From contig NZ_JAUFQB010000010.1 in NCBI RefSeq assembly GCF_030409525.1, positions 124,001-188,000 of the forward strand: a DNA stretch of 64,000 bases. The letters run 5' to 3'. The position numbers and the translations under genes are program-made. Source of the DNA: Kaistella yonginensis. GTDB lineage: Bacteria > Bacteroidota > Bacteroidia > Flavobacteriales > Weeksellaceae. Every line of letters starts with the position of its first letter. The stretch's first letter is position 1. The notes below the pieces were generated by a model. The model ran no database searches. It had not been told where the DNA came from and saw nothing but the letters and a program-made list of their open reading frames with translations. This document shows positions 41,954-51,121 of this stretch, one piece after another.

Positions 41954-44900
41954 ATGATTAAAAATCAACTGTTAGCTTTTTGTTTTTTTGCTAATTTATT
42001 TTCCGCTCAAACTTCAAATGAAGCCAAAGCTCCCAATAGTTATATCTTCGATATTGGGCTCGCGCAAACCAACAATTATGGCGGGTTAGAAATCCCCGTT
42101 GCCAAAGCCTATAAAATGTGGGCAGAATACGAGTATCTAAAATCAGATGGTCTCCCAAATCCTATTCCAGCTGGTGTTCAAACTGCTTCTCTTTATTGGG
42201 AAGATGTACCTGGGCTTATTGATAAGGTCAGCCTTGTGCCAGGTGCTGATCCTTCTAAATCCAAAATTAAGGTAGAAATTAATAGAGGAAGAGGCAAAGG
42301 AAATGCGGTGGTCGCTTTAAAAGTTGATGAAACCATCTATTGGAGTTGGCATGTTTGGGTAACTGATAATCCCGCAGAGGGAGTATATTATCAGCAAGGT
42401 ACAGAAACCGATATTGCCGGACGCCCCATCAATATTCAATACATGGACCGTAACCTTGGTGCAACTTCCAGTAGTTTTCTGGGCGATCAGTGGCAAAAAT
42501 CTGGTGGCTTAATGTACGAATGGGGACGAAAGGACCCTTTTCCTCCGTTGTTGTATAAAGATGCCTATTTCTATGAAATTTCTGGCGAAGTCGGCGTGTT
42601 AAAACACAAACAAATTGATCCTGTTAATACGATTCCTGTTGAGATTAGACCCTTTAATGAAATTGAGAAAAACATTCAATATTCAGTAAAAAATCCCATT
42701 ACTTATATTATCAATACAGATGTACAAGGGAATTGGTTTTCTAGCAGCAGGTATAAAATTCCGGGTGCCAGTCCCGATTATGTAGCTTGGGATTTATGGT
42801 CAGATAACGCCAAGGGTTATCATAGCAATGGCAACAGCTCCAACGCAACGCTAAAAAAAGAGAGTCGCTCCTATGAGCTAAAATCAGAACTTGATCCTTG
42901 CCCGAATGGCTGGCGAATTCCCTCTTATTACGGAAGAGAAACACAAAATAATAATTTGGCTTTTTTCGGTAAACAAGATTGGAATAACGATGATAGTAGT
43001 ACAACTTTGCGACAGCTTTTTCCTCAGTCACAAAATCCGAATCTTGATGGAATTAAAGTTTATCCTGGATTAGGAATGGATTTTACTAATGTGCTAGGAG
43101 GGAGTAGAAACCTAGGGATACTTGCTATTTCTGGTGGTTATGTTTACTATCCCAACTCTTCCGCTCCGAATGCTCCAGCAGGAATTTCATTTGAGGATAA
43201 TGCTGCAAATGGGGGACTGTGGAGTTCAACATTTGCTTACGATGGTGCTCGTATTTTTTCAATGATTTCGGATCCTTTTAGAACAAGTACGAATGTAGGA
43301 CTTCATGCAATTTTTAACAATCAAACCAATCCGACCAAAGCAGGTAACGCAGTAAAATGTATGCGGGATCCGAACCTATTATTAATCGGTGATTTTGCAA
43401 CCCAATATTTCACTTCTGAAAAAGAAAATTATACCGTAGGTCTAGAAAACCCTAATTCTTATGTCGTTGTCGATGAAACTTTGGTGAAAATACCAGTCAA
43501 TAAAGCCTTTTCGGTTTATAATCAAATTCTTTCTAATCACGGCATGCTTCCTTCTGATAATTTGGTAGCAAAAGTTTTGTGGACTTCAGATCCTCAATTA
43601 ATTACCTCAGTCGTACTTGAGCCTAATCTCATTGATGGTAGAAACTCCGCTATTAATGTGGTAGTTAATCCTTTGATAAAAGGAAATGCAGTGGTCTCCC
43701 TTCATGACACAGATCCAAATTCTCCTGCGCTTTGGAGCTGGCATATTTGGGCGGCAGAAAGTGACCCAACTGACAATGAAGTTACCTATGTAACAGAAAA
43801 CCTTATCCCAGTTTCTTATAATTTCATCAATCCAACAGCAAGTAAATTACCTCCTCTCAAAACTACTTTTATGGATCGAAATCTTGGTGCAGTAAGCAAT
43901 TCCTTGGCCTCCGGAAAAGCCAATGGTCTTCATTATCAGTGGGGTAGAAAGGATCCGCTGCCTATATTTGCAAATCCAGATACCGATGTAATATATGTTT
44001 TTTCAGATCAGCCCATCCCGGCAAATCCAACCAAATTTTTTAGTAAAAACAATTTAAACTTTACTTCAGTTGGTGCAGAAGACTATAGATTAAATTTCAC
44101 TACGGATTATGCCAGTTACAGCTCTCAAAATGCAACCAACTATAAAAAATTGCAGGAAAATGTGCGCTATTCGGTAGGGAACCCCTTGTCGTTTTTGTAC
44201 CATGCTGGTATAGGTACTATATACGACGGTGGTAATTCATTTTCTAACGATTTAACCAAAGTGCGAGATTGGGTTTCCAACGAGCGTGCTCAAGCTGATA
44301 ACAGATGGGGACATGCAGACAAAAAATCTCCGTTTGATCCTTGTCCTGAAGGTTGGCGTGTCCCAGATGTTACATTTACCAATCTCTATGCAGGTTCAAA
44401 GGGGAGTTCTCCTTGGTACAATGGGTATCAAAATGATGCCTACGGTAAGGTTGGGATTATACAGAATCAATGGCATGATGTAGCAAATTTCTATTCTGGA
44501 ACTGTTGCAGGGAATAGTGGTTGGAAATTTGAAAATCCACTCTTTCCAATCGGAAGCTTTCCAGCTGATGGTATTCGTGGCGAGCTGGGTCAGAACCAAG
44601 TCTTGTTTGAAAGATCAGGAGTGTGGACCGCATCGATGGCAGACTATGGCACAGGCTACGCCCTCGCGATGCAGTTTCAAGGAAGCAAGATGCAAACCGG
44701 TACCGCAGTTTATCCGCAGGCGGGAATGTCAGTAAGATGCGCAAAAGATGAAAATAGATTGCTGGGAACAATTATAAATGGAAATCCTGTAGTTTTAGGC
44801 TCAACCGAAACGCAAACCAATAATGACCCGAAAAATAAAGAAATCAATCTCTATCCTAATCCTTTTAAAAACCAATTCAATATCAAAAGCAAAGATGCGC

Positions 44901-45058
44901 AAGCGGTAGAATTGTATGATTTAAGCGGAAAATTGGTGTTAAAATCAAATATAGAAAATGGGACGGTAAATGCAGGAAACTTAACAAAGGGAGTCTATAT
45001 TGTTAAAATTATCATGAAAGATCAGTCTTTTTTGACTAAAAAAGTAATCAAAGACTAG
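41954..45058 (+). CDS. T9SS-exported protein with two FISUMP-like halves
   Basis: 1034 residues. A signal peptide (MIKNQLLAFCFFANLFSAQ) precedes two homologous halves (about residues 20-480 and 490-960). Each half has an Ig-like strand region (NAVVALKVDETIYWSWHVW; NAVVSLHDTDPNSPALWSWH), then the FISUMP-type motifs MDRNLGA, WGRKDP and DPCP(N/E)GWR(I/V)P. The C-terminal 65 residues form a T9SS type A sorting domain (NLYPNPFKNQFNIK, LYDLSGKLVLKS, GVYIVKI). It should be a surface or released protein; ligand binding or adhesion is only a guess. It has its own promoter and terminator. Confidence 0.85.
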   Translation: MIKNQLLAFCFFANLFSAQTSNEAKAPNSYIFDIGLAQTNNYGGLEIPVAKAYKMWAEYEYLKSDGLPNPIPAGVQTASLYWEDVPGLIDKVSLVPGADPSKSKIKVEINRGRGKGNAVVALKVDETIYWSWHVWVTDNPAEGVYYQQGTETDIAGRPINIQYMDRNLGATSSSFLGDQWQKSGGLMYEWGRKDPFPPLLYKDAYFYEISGEVGVLKHKQIDPVNTIPVEIRPFNEIEKNIQYSVKNPITYIINTDVQGNWFSSSRYKIPGASPDYVAWDLWSDNAKGYHSNGNSSNATLKKESRSYELKSELDPCPNGWRIPSYYGRETQNNNLAFFGKQDWNNDDSSTTLRQLFPQSQNPNLDGIKVYPGLGMDFTNVLGGSRNLGILAISGGYVYYPNSSAPNAPAGISFEDNAANGGLWSSTFAYDGARIFSMISDPFRTSTNVGLHAIFNNQTNPTKAGNAVKCMRDPNLLLIGDFATQYFTSEKENYTVGLENPNSYVVVDETLVKIPVNKAFSVYNQILSNHGMLPSDNLVAKVLWTSDPQLITSVVLEPNLIDGRNSAINVVVNPLIKGNAVVSLHDTDPNSPALWSWHIWAAESDPTDNEVTYVTENLIPVSYNFINPTASKLPPLKTTFMDRNLGAVSNSLASGKANGLHYQWGRKDPLPIFANPDTDVIYVFSDQPIPANPTKFFSKNNLNFTSVGAEDYRLNFTTDYASYSSQNATNYKKLQENVRYSVGNPLSFLYHAGIGTIYDGGNSFSNDLTKVRDWVSNERAQADNRWGHADKKSPFDPCPEGWRVPDVTFTNLYAGSKGSSPWYNGYQNDAYGKVGIIQNQWHDVANFYSGTVAGNSGWKFENPLFPIGSFPADGIRGELGQNQVLFERSGVWTASMADYGTGYALAMQFQGSKMQTGTAVYPQAGMSVRCAKDENRLLGTIINGNPVVLGSTETQTNNDPKNKEINLYPNPFKNQFNIKSKDAQAVELYDLSGKLVLKSNIENGTVNAGNLTKGVYIVKIIMKDQSFLTKKVIKD

Positions 45059-45077
45059 TATTTATCTGATTTAAAAA

Positions 45078-45111
45078 CTAAAGCATCGCCAATGGGTGGT
45101 GCTTTTTTTTT
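45078..45111 (+). terminator. Rho-independent terminator
   Basis: AAAGCATCGCC (45080-45090), loop AATG, then GGTGGTGCTTT form an 11-bp stem with two G-T pairs, followed by a T-run that extends to the next promoter. Confidence 0.85.
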
Positions 45112-45118
45112 ACTTTTG
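45111..45118 (+). promoter_or_regulatory. -7 promoter element of the arginase-like gene
   Basis: TACTTTTG fits TAnnTTTG, 22 bases before the ATG at 45140, directly after the terminator of the upstream gene. Confidence 0.5.
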
Positions 45119-45139
45119 CTACAATCAATATTACCTACT

Positions 45140-46216
45140 ATGAATCTCGAGGACATTCTGCTGCCACCAAGGCCCATAAAAACAGAAAAATGGCAAATCG
45201 GAAATAGCATCTTTAATGAAATACAAGAGTACGGAATTGCGCTCATCTTTTGCTCTGATTACCGTGGACTACAAAATGGTGAGGCAGAAATTCTAGACTT
45301 TAAAAACGTTAGAAAAGAACTTTATCGATTGTCAAATTTAGATTTCGAAGTCCCGATTTGTGATTTAGGAAATTTAATTTCAGGGAGGTCTCATCAGGAT
45401 ACTCATTATATTTTACAAGAGGTATTATCCATGTGTCATTATAAAAATGCCATACCAGTTCTAATTGGCGGCAGTAATGACTTGGCTTTCTCGTTATTCT
45501 CAGCTTTAGATTTTCATCAAAAAAACACGAATTATACCCAAATTTCTAATCTCATTTCTTTGGTAAATGAAGGAGAAGAACTCACGGAGAAAAATTTTCT
45601 GTCCAGAATTTTAGGTTCCAAAACTTTTAGCCTAAATCATTATCATCATCTCGGTTATCAGAAACATTTGAATGAAATGGACTCGGTGAAATTGATGAAA
45701 GAAGTAGAATTTGATGTGGTAAGGCTGGCCGATTTAATGAACAATACTGAGAGAACAGAACCGTTTTTCCGACAAGCAGATCTGGTCACTTTAAATTGTG
45801 ACGCGGTAGAAAGTATAGGCGATGGTTTTTCAGTCAATCCGCAAATCAATGGCTTAAACAAAAGAGAGATTTGTGCCTATATGAAAGAAATCGGGTTGAG
45901 TCAAAAGTTGAAGTCGGTTGGGATTTTTAATTTTAATGCCAATTCTGAATCTTTTCTGAATCACCAATTGATGGCGCAGATGATTTGGCATCTTATCGAA
46001 GGAATTAATATTCAGAAATCTCATCCCGTCGAAAAATCTTTTGAGATCTATTGGTTGATGATTGATGAAGAGAAATATGCTTTTCAGCGGGAAAGATTTA
46101 CGAACCTTTGGTATTTTGGAGCTGATGAAGACCTGTCGCAATTAATCCCGTGTTCGCTGAGCGATTACGAAGCAGCAAAAAAAGGAGCGCTGAACCCACG
46201 ACTGCTAAAAAATTAG
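45140..46216 (+). CDS. Arginase/formimidoylglutamase-like protein, probably not catalytic
   Basis: 358 residues with the ureohydrolase fold order, but the metal-binding motifs are changed. The usual GGDHS is GGSNDLAFS, the DAHxD region reads SLNHYHHLG, and the SxDxDxxDP motif is LNCDAVESI with most Asp missing. Binuclear manganese binding is therefore unlikely. Relatives annotated as arginase or formimidoylglutamase occur next to topA in many Flavobacteriia, in some genomes upstream of gliding genes; that conservation suggests a non-arginase role. I chose the ATG at 45140 (MNLEDILLPP) over an upstream start that would fall in the terminator. Confidence 0.75.
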   Translation: MNLEDILLPPRPIKTEKWQIGNSIFNEIQEYGIALIFCSDYRGLQNGEAEILDFKNVRKELYRLSNLDFEVPICDLGNLISGRSHQDTHYILQEVLSMCHYKNAIPVLIGGSNDLAFSLFSALDFHQKNTNYTQISNLISLVNEGEELTEKNFLSRILGSKTFSLNHYHHLGYQKHLNEMDSVKLMKEVEFDVVRLADLMNNTERTEPFFRQADLVTLNCDAVESIGDGFSVNPQINGLNKREICAYMKEIGLSQKLKSVGIFNFNANSESFLNHQLMAQMIWHLIEGINIQKSHPVEKSFEIYWLMIDEEKYAFQRERFTNLWYFGADEDLSQLIPCSLSDYEAAKKGALNPRLLKN

Positions 46217-46252
46217 TGGGTTTTACGATTCTTCTACTTCAATTAAAATTCT

Positions 46253-46260
46253 TATTTTTG
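46253..46260 (+). promoter_or_regulatory. -7 promoter element ahead of the polysaccharide genes
   Basis: TATTTTTG fits TAnnTTTG, 16 bases before the ATG at 46277. The -33 element is not evident. Confidence 0.45.
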
Positions 46261-46276
46261 ACGCTTAAACACCCTG

Positions 46277-47821
46277 ATGAAATCCGTTCTATCAAAGATT
46301 TTCGCATCTCCTTTTCTGCTTATACTACTGGCTGTTTTGGTAAAAGTCCCTTTGTTTTTCACCAAAAACATTCAGGAGGATTCTTTTATTACTTGGCGTG
46401 TTGCGAGAAATTTCGTGCAATATGGCGTTATTGGTTTTAATGGTGATGAAAGGATTTCGGCTTCTACCACACATTTATATGTTCTTGTAACCGCATTTTT
46501 CCAACTCATTTTTGGTGATGGATTTATTTATCCACTGCTTATTTTCAGTGGGATTCTTTTTGCAATGGGGTCTTGGTGGTTGGCCCAGATTTTCTTTCCG
46601 GGTGATACGCTGAAGCGGGGGTTTTTCTTTCTTTTGCTAAATATTACACCACCCGCTTTAACCGCTTCTTTCCTCGGAATGGAGTATGGGATTTTGTTTT
46701 TCCTCTATAATAGTCTGATTTATTTTGGTCTTTTTAAAAATAAAAAATGGGCCTATTTTCTTTTTCCTATACTTTTACTTTGGACCAGAGTGGATACTGT
46801 AATTTTTCTAGGAATTTTCTTTCTGGGCGATTGGTATCTTAAGAGAAAATTCAATTACCTCTATATTTTAGGTGGGATTATTGGCGTAGTGACTGTGGTA
46901 GGCTTTAATTATTTTTATTTTGGTGAAATCGTCAACCATACGATTACAGCAAAAAAAATTGCCTATAAAAATCTTACACAGAATAACAGCATTGAGTTTT
47001 TTCTTTATCAATGGGCCTATTATGGCGGTTTAATTAAGAAGTATGCAATTTATACGTTTTTACTTTTTGTTGTATTTCTAGGTTTTTTAGGTTATGCTAT
47101 TTTCAAAATTATTAAGAATAAAAAAATAGGAACACCTACAACCAAAGTTATTTTGGGTTTGATTCTTCTATTTGCCCTTTCAAAAATTACGATATTTTCA
47201 ATTTTTAAAGCTTATTTTGATTGGTATTATTGGCTTCCACGGGCATTTTTGTTTGTGGTGACTTTATATTATTTTTTGAACATCACTACTTGGAAGAAGA
47301 AATGGTTGTTTGCCGGAATCTCAATTGCAGGTGTAGGGTTGTATTTTTTTCAAATGCTACAATCATACACAATTGGTTATATGGAAGAGCGCCAAAGAAT
47401 GACCATCGCAGCAGATATCAATAAAGATAACGTGGGTATTGAGCAATCTATTTTGCTGGAGCCCGCTGGGATAATTCCTTTTTATACGAGGCTTTACACG
47501 TATGATGAGGTGGGTTTGGTAAATGAACGCATTAATGACGAAATGCGGAAGGATGAGAAATATTGGTGGATCAATGCTGTTCATCAATTTCAGCCTGATT
47601 ATATTTTAACCATTGCAAAAAAACCGGGTGATACAAACAGTTTATACAAGATAAAACCAGAAGACAGCAAAGATTTTGAGCAAGATTATCAACTCGTCAA
47701 GGACTATCCAATTGCAAAAATTCACGATCATGCACCTTTGCTTTTAAAATGGATTTACCAGATTAGACCGATTGGTAAAGATTATTATCTTTATAAAAAA
47801 CGGATAGAAAACACAAACTAA
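46277..47821 (+). CDS. Multi-spanning membrane protein, probable GT-C glycosyltransferase
   Basis: 514 residues with about 10-11 membrane helices and a polar C-terminal domain of about 130 residues. A charged segment after helix 1 (FTKNIQEDSFITWRVARN) contains acidic residues in the first external loop, as in GT-C/ArnT-like glycosyltransferases that use polyprenyl-phosphate sugars. The aromatic WYYWLPRAFLF segment lies near the last helices. The substrate is unknown. It opens a run of closely spaced plus-strand genes for surface polysaccharide; the next gene starts two bases after its stop. Confidence 0.7.
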   Translation: MKSVLSKIFASPFLLILLAVLVKVPLFFTKNIQEDSFITWRVARNFVQYGVIGFNGDERISASTTHLYVLVTAFFQLIFGDGFIYPLLIFSGILFAMGSWWLAQIFFPGDTLKRGFFFLLLNITPPALTASFLGMEYGILFFLYNSLIYFGLFKNKKWAYFLFPILLLWTRVDTVIFLGIFFLGDWYLKRKFNYLYILGGIIGVVTVVGFNYFYFGEIVNHTITAKKIAYKNLTQNNSIEFFLYQWAYYGGLIKKYAIYTFLLFVVFLGFLGYAIFKIIKNKKIGTPTTKVILGLILLFALSKITIFSIFKAYFDWYYWLPRAFLFVVTLYYFLNITTWKKKWLFAGISIAGVGLYFFQMLQSYTIGYMEERQRMTIAADINKDNVGIEQSILLEPAGIIPFYTRLYTYDEVGLVNERINDEMRKDEKYWWINAVHQFQPDYILTIAKKPGDTNSLYKIKPEDSKDFEQDYQLVKDYPIAKIHDHAPLLLKWIYQIRPIGKDYYLYKKRIENTN

Positions 47822-47822
47822 G

Positions 47823-48812
47823 ATGCCGAAAGTTTCCATAATTGTTCCCGTTTACCAAGTTGAAAAATACCTTAGAAAATGTTTAGATTCTTTGGTTCAT
47901 CAAACTTTGCAGGACATCGAAATTTTAGTAGTTAATGATGGGAGTCCAGATCATTCACAAATCATTATTGATGAATACCAGCACCAATATCCTGTAATAA
48001 TTAAATCGTTCTTCAAAGAAAATGGAGGTTTAAGTGAGGCGCGAAATTTTGGTTTAGACCGAGCAAAAGGCGAGTTCATTGGATTTGTAGATAGCGATGA
48101 TTCGGTTTCGGTAACCATGTTTGAAGAAATGTATGCGTTAGCAAAAAATCATGCTGCCGAAATGGTGGTTTGTAATCTACAAAAAGTAGATGAATTTGGT
48201 AATATCACGCAGAAACTTACGCAAATTCCAAATATGCCCGAGAAAATCGACTTAGAAACGCATTTTTCAGTTTTTTCAGATCTTTCGTATTTTGCATGTA
48301 ATAAAATTTTCAAAAAAGAGCTTTTCGAAAATAAAAGATTTAAAAAAAACATTCATTTTGAGGACATTCAGTTGATTCCACAATTGCTGCTGGAATGCAG
48401 AACAATTGCACAAACCCAATGCTATCATTACGATTATCTAGAACGAAAAGATTCAATCACGAAAACACATAACCGTAGCGGTTTAGATATTTTGAAAGCA
48501 GTGGAAGCAGTAAATGTAGCATTTGAAAAATCGCAGTATGCTGCAAAAAATAAGGAGCTTAAAAATTTTAATATTCTGGAAGGAGTTTATACCTTCTTGG
48601 CTTACTTGGCTTTTGTAAAAGATGATCGGTCGTATGGTGAAATGAGTAATGCACTGAAAAGTTTTAGCAGAAAACATCACCTATCAAAAAGAGAAATATT
48701 TACCTATCAACGCTTTGAAAAGAATTATCTCTTATCTTTGCCACTTAAGAAAAAAGTATTTTATTTCCTTTATTTTACAGGACTCTATTCGTTTGTACGG
48801 AAATTAATATAA
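47823..48812 (+). CDS. Glycosyltransferase family 2
   Basis: 329 residues of the GT-A fold. The N-terminal VSIIVPVYQVEKYLRKCLDS, the nucleotide-sugar binding ILVVNDGSPDHS and the DxD-type GFVDSDDSV are all present, followed by SEARNFGLDRAKG. The C-terminal third is helical and basic (FRKLI at the end) and may bind the membrane. It transfers a sugar to a lipid-linked intermediate; donor and acceptor are not readable. Confidence 0.92.
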   Translation: MPKVSIIVPVYQVEKYLRKCLDSLVHQTLQDIEILVVNDGSPDHSQIIIDEYQHQYPVIIKSFFKENGGLSEARNFGLDRAKGEFIGFVDSDDSVSVTMFEEMYALAKNHAAEMVVCNLQKVDEFGNITQKLTQIPNMPEKIDLETHFSVFSDLSYFACNKIFKKELFENKRFKKNIHFEDIQLIPQLLLECRTIAQTQCYHYDYLERKDSITKTHNRSGLDILKAVEAVNVAFEKSQYAAKNKELKNFNILEGVYTFLAYLAFVKDDRSYGEMSNALKSFSRKHHLSKREIFTYQRFEKNYLLSLPLKKKVFYFLYFTGLYSFVRKLI

Positions 48813-48828
48813 AAACAGTACTTTATTG

Positions 48829-49959
48829 ATGCCAATTTTACACCCTATTTTTATCTTGATTTTTCTCTTTCTTGCCTTTGCGAGTTATTGGGAGATTTTT
48901 AGGTTAGAAAAAAAGCAGAGTGTTTTTGTGTGGGTCGCAGGGATTTTGATTATTGTTGCGGTAGGCTTTCGGATTAATGTTGGTGCAGATTATCCTGTGT
49001 ACAAAATGCTTTTTTCAGGATTTGCGATTTACACCACCTATGGCGATGTTTTAGACAAGGCACTTTTTCGCCCCAATTCAGAAGAGATCGAGTGGATTTT
49101 TGTACTCATCAATAAACTGGTCTTCGATTTCGGACTGCCTTTTTATATTGTGACCTTTATCATGGCCCTTATTGCGGTGACCCTTAAGTTCACCACCATT
49201 TATAAAAATGTTGCGTTTCCTACCTTGGCCTTAATGTTCTATTTTATGCCCATCATGTTTTTTGAGGATTCTGGACAGATGCGGCAAGGCTTAGGAATTG
49301 CGGTTTGTGTGGCTTCCTTCAAATTCATCAAAGAACGTAACTTAATGATGTTTCTTCTATGCATGTATATTGCCTTAGGATTTCACAAAACATCAATCGT
49401 TTTTGTACCTGCATATTGGCTTGTGAAAATACCCATGAATAGCAAAAGAATATTTTGGGTTTTGGTGATCGCCCTCTTATCATCACCGTTTGAATTGTAT
49501 CGATTAGGAGGTGGGATTTTTGGAGCCATCGCACCAGATGACCTTTCTGGAGCCTACACAGGATATCTCGATGATCGCTATTATGGGACAAATGTAGAAA
49601 CAGGGTTGAACGATATTGTAAAATTATTTTTTATCGGGATCCTTATTAAATATGACGAAGAAGCCTGTGATGAGGTTTGGTGGTATGAATACATGAGAAA
49701 TTTAGCGGTTTTTGGTCTCGCGCTGTTTTATTTTTTTCGGTCGAATGAAATTTTTGCCGTACGGCTTCCGGGTGCCTATATGTTTTTTGTAACCATGTTT
49801 TGTATGACCAGTATCGTTTATGCGGTTAAAGGACGAGGCCGACAAATTTTATATTTAGGATTTATGACTTATTTTGTAGCGATGTTTTTTTATTTTGGCA
49901 AAGGAAATGGGCATAAGGGTGGCTTTTCAATAGAACGATATACAAACGCACTTTGGTAA
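48829..49959 (+). CDS. EpsG/Wzy-type polysaccharide polymerase
   Basis: Integral membrane protein of about 376 residues with about 10 helices. The segment VAVGFRINVGADYPVYKMLF is characteristic of the EpsG family, as is RQGLGIAVCVASFKFIKERN in the middle. Members polymerise or extend exopolysaccharide repeat units outside the inner membrane. I chose the ATG at 48829; the TTG three bases upstream is less likely. It lies 16 bases after the GT2 gene and just before the WecA-like gene. Confidence 0.83.
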   Translation: MPILHPIFILIFLFLAFASYWEIFRLEKKQSVFVWVAGILIIVAVGFRINVGADYPVYKMLFSGFAIYTTYGDVLDKALFRPNSEEIEWIFVLINKLVFDFGLPFYIVTFIMALIAVTLKFTTIYKNVAFPTLALMFYFMPIMFFEDSGQMRQGLGIAVCVASFKFIKERNLMMFLLCMYIALGFHKTSIVFVPAYWLVKIPMNSKRIFWVLVIALLSSPFELYRLGGGIFGAIAPDDLSGAYTGYLDDRYYGTNVETGLNDIVKLFFIGILIKYDEEACDEVWWYEYMRNLAVFGLALFYFFRSNEIFAVRLPGAYMFFVTMFCMTSIVYAVKGRGRQILYLGFMTYFVAMFFYFGKGNGHKGGFSIERYTNALW

Positions 49960-49964
49960 ATACG

Positions 49965-51086
49965 ATGAATGAACTAATAAAAGATTTACTGGAGAACCTG
50001 GGAATTTCCCTTTTCTATGCAAAGTTAGTACTAGGCATGATGTTTTCTTTTGCCCTAACTTTTTTTTCAATCCCTACAATCGTCAAAATTTCTCGAAGAA
50101 AAAACCTGATGGATGAACCTGGGACCAGAAGCTCGCACCTTCGTAAAATACCTAATCTGGGTGGTATTGCTATATTTTATTCTTTGGCAGTATGCGCCTC
50201 AATATTTGCATTTGAATTATTTGAACTCTATAAATTCTTATTTGCTTCTTTGGTGATTTTACTTTATATCGGTGTGATGGACGATATTGTGGTCATGCGT
50301 GCATACAAAAAACTCTTGGCGCAAATCATGGTTACCGCCCTTATGGTTCTTGGATCTGATGTTAGAATTAGAAGTTTCTTCGGGGTATTTGGGATTTATG
50401 AACTCAGCTATACGTTCAGTGTTATTTTTAGCATGTTTACCTTTATTGTTTTAATAAACGCCTTTAATTTAATTGATGGTATTGATGGTTTATCTGGCGG
50501 ATATTCTATAATTTGCAGTGCTTTATTTGGAATCAGTTATTTCCGTTTAGGTGAATATAATTATCCGTTGGTCGTTTTGTCCGCAGTAATTATTGGTTCT
50601 GTGATCGGATTTTTGTATTATAATTTATCCCACTACAGAAATAATAAAGTTTTCATGGGAGATACGGGCTCCATGATTTTAGGTTTTTTACTGGCTTTCA
50701 CTGCGATTTGTTTTATTGATATTTTCATTGATAAACAGTTGCCAGAAGTTCCGCGATACTATCTGCAAACTGCCCCAGCAGTCACTGTTGCTATTTTAAT
50801 TCTCCCTATTGTAGACACCTTAAATGTAGTTATGATCCGTTTATTTAAAGGGGAATCCATATTTGCCGCAGATAAAAACCACATTCATCATTCACTTTTA
50901 GATTTAGGACTTACCCATAGAAGGTCTTCGGTGTATATTCTGTGCTATTATTTGCTTGTAGTCGCAGTTGCGTATTTTTATAGGCATATCAATGTGAACT
51001 ATTTACTGCTGCTGGTATTAACCTTAGGATTTATTGGCGCTTATATCCCTCGTTTTATTTTATACACCAGAAATAAAACCAATTAA
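49965..51086 (+). CDS. WecA/MraY-family polyprenyl-phosphate sugar-1-phosphate transferase
   Basis: Starts polysaccharide assembly by moving a sugar-1-phosphate from UDP-sugar to undecaprenyl phosphate in the inner membrane. About 373 residues with 10-11 helices. The cytoplasmic catalytic motifs are visible: GVMDDIVVMRAYKKLLAQI (DDxxD-type), NLIDGIDGLSGGYS, and FMGDTGSMILGF. The WecA-type HIHH is in KNHIHHSLLDLGLTH. This favours GlcNAc-1-P or a similar amino sugar rather than the MraY peptidoglycan substrate. It probably feeds the neighbouring Wza/Wzc-like export genes. Confidence 0.9.
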   Translation: MNELIKDLLENLGISLFYAKLVLGMMFSFALTFFSIPTIVKISRRKNLMDEPGTRSSHLRKIPNLGGIAIFYSLAVCASIFAFELFELYKFLFASLVILLYIGVMDDIVVMRAYKKLLAQIMVTALMVLGSDVRIRSFFGVFGIYELSYTFSVIFSMFTFIVLINAFNLIDGIDGLSGGYSIICSALFGISYFRLGEYNYPLVVLSAVIIGSVIGFLYYNLSHYRNNKVFMGDTGSMILGFLLAFTAICFIDIFIDKQLPEVPRYYLQTAPAVTVAILILPIVDTLNVVMIRLFKGESIFAADKNHIHHSLLDLGLTHRRSSVYILCYYLLVVAVAYFYRHINVNYLLLLVLTLGFIGAYIPRFILYTRNKTN

Positions 51087-51094
51087 TAATTTGT

Positions 51095-51102
51095 TATTTT
51101 TG
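51095..51102 (+). promoter_or_regulatory. -7 promoter element for the export genes
   Basis: TATTTTTG fits TAnnTTTG, 19 bases upstream of the ATG at 51122. The -33 element is unclear. Confidence 0.45.
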
Positions 51103-51121
51103 CAAAACCATAATACTTCTG

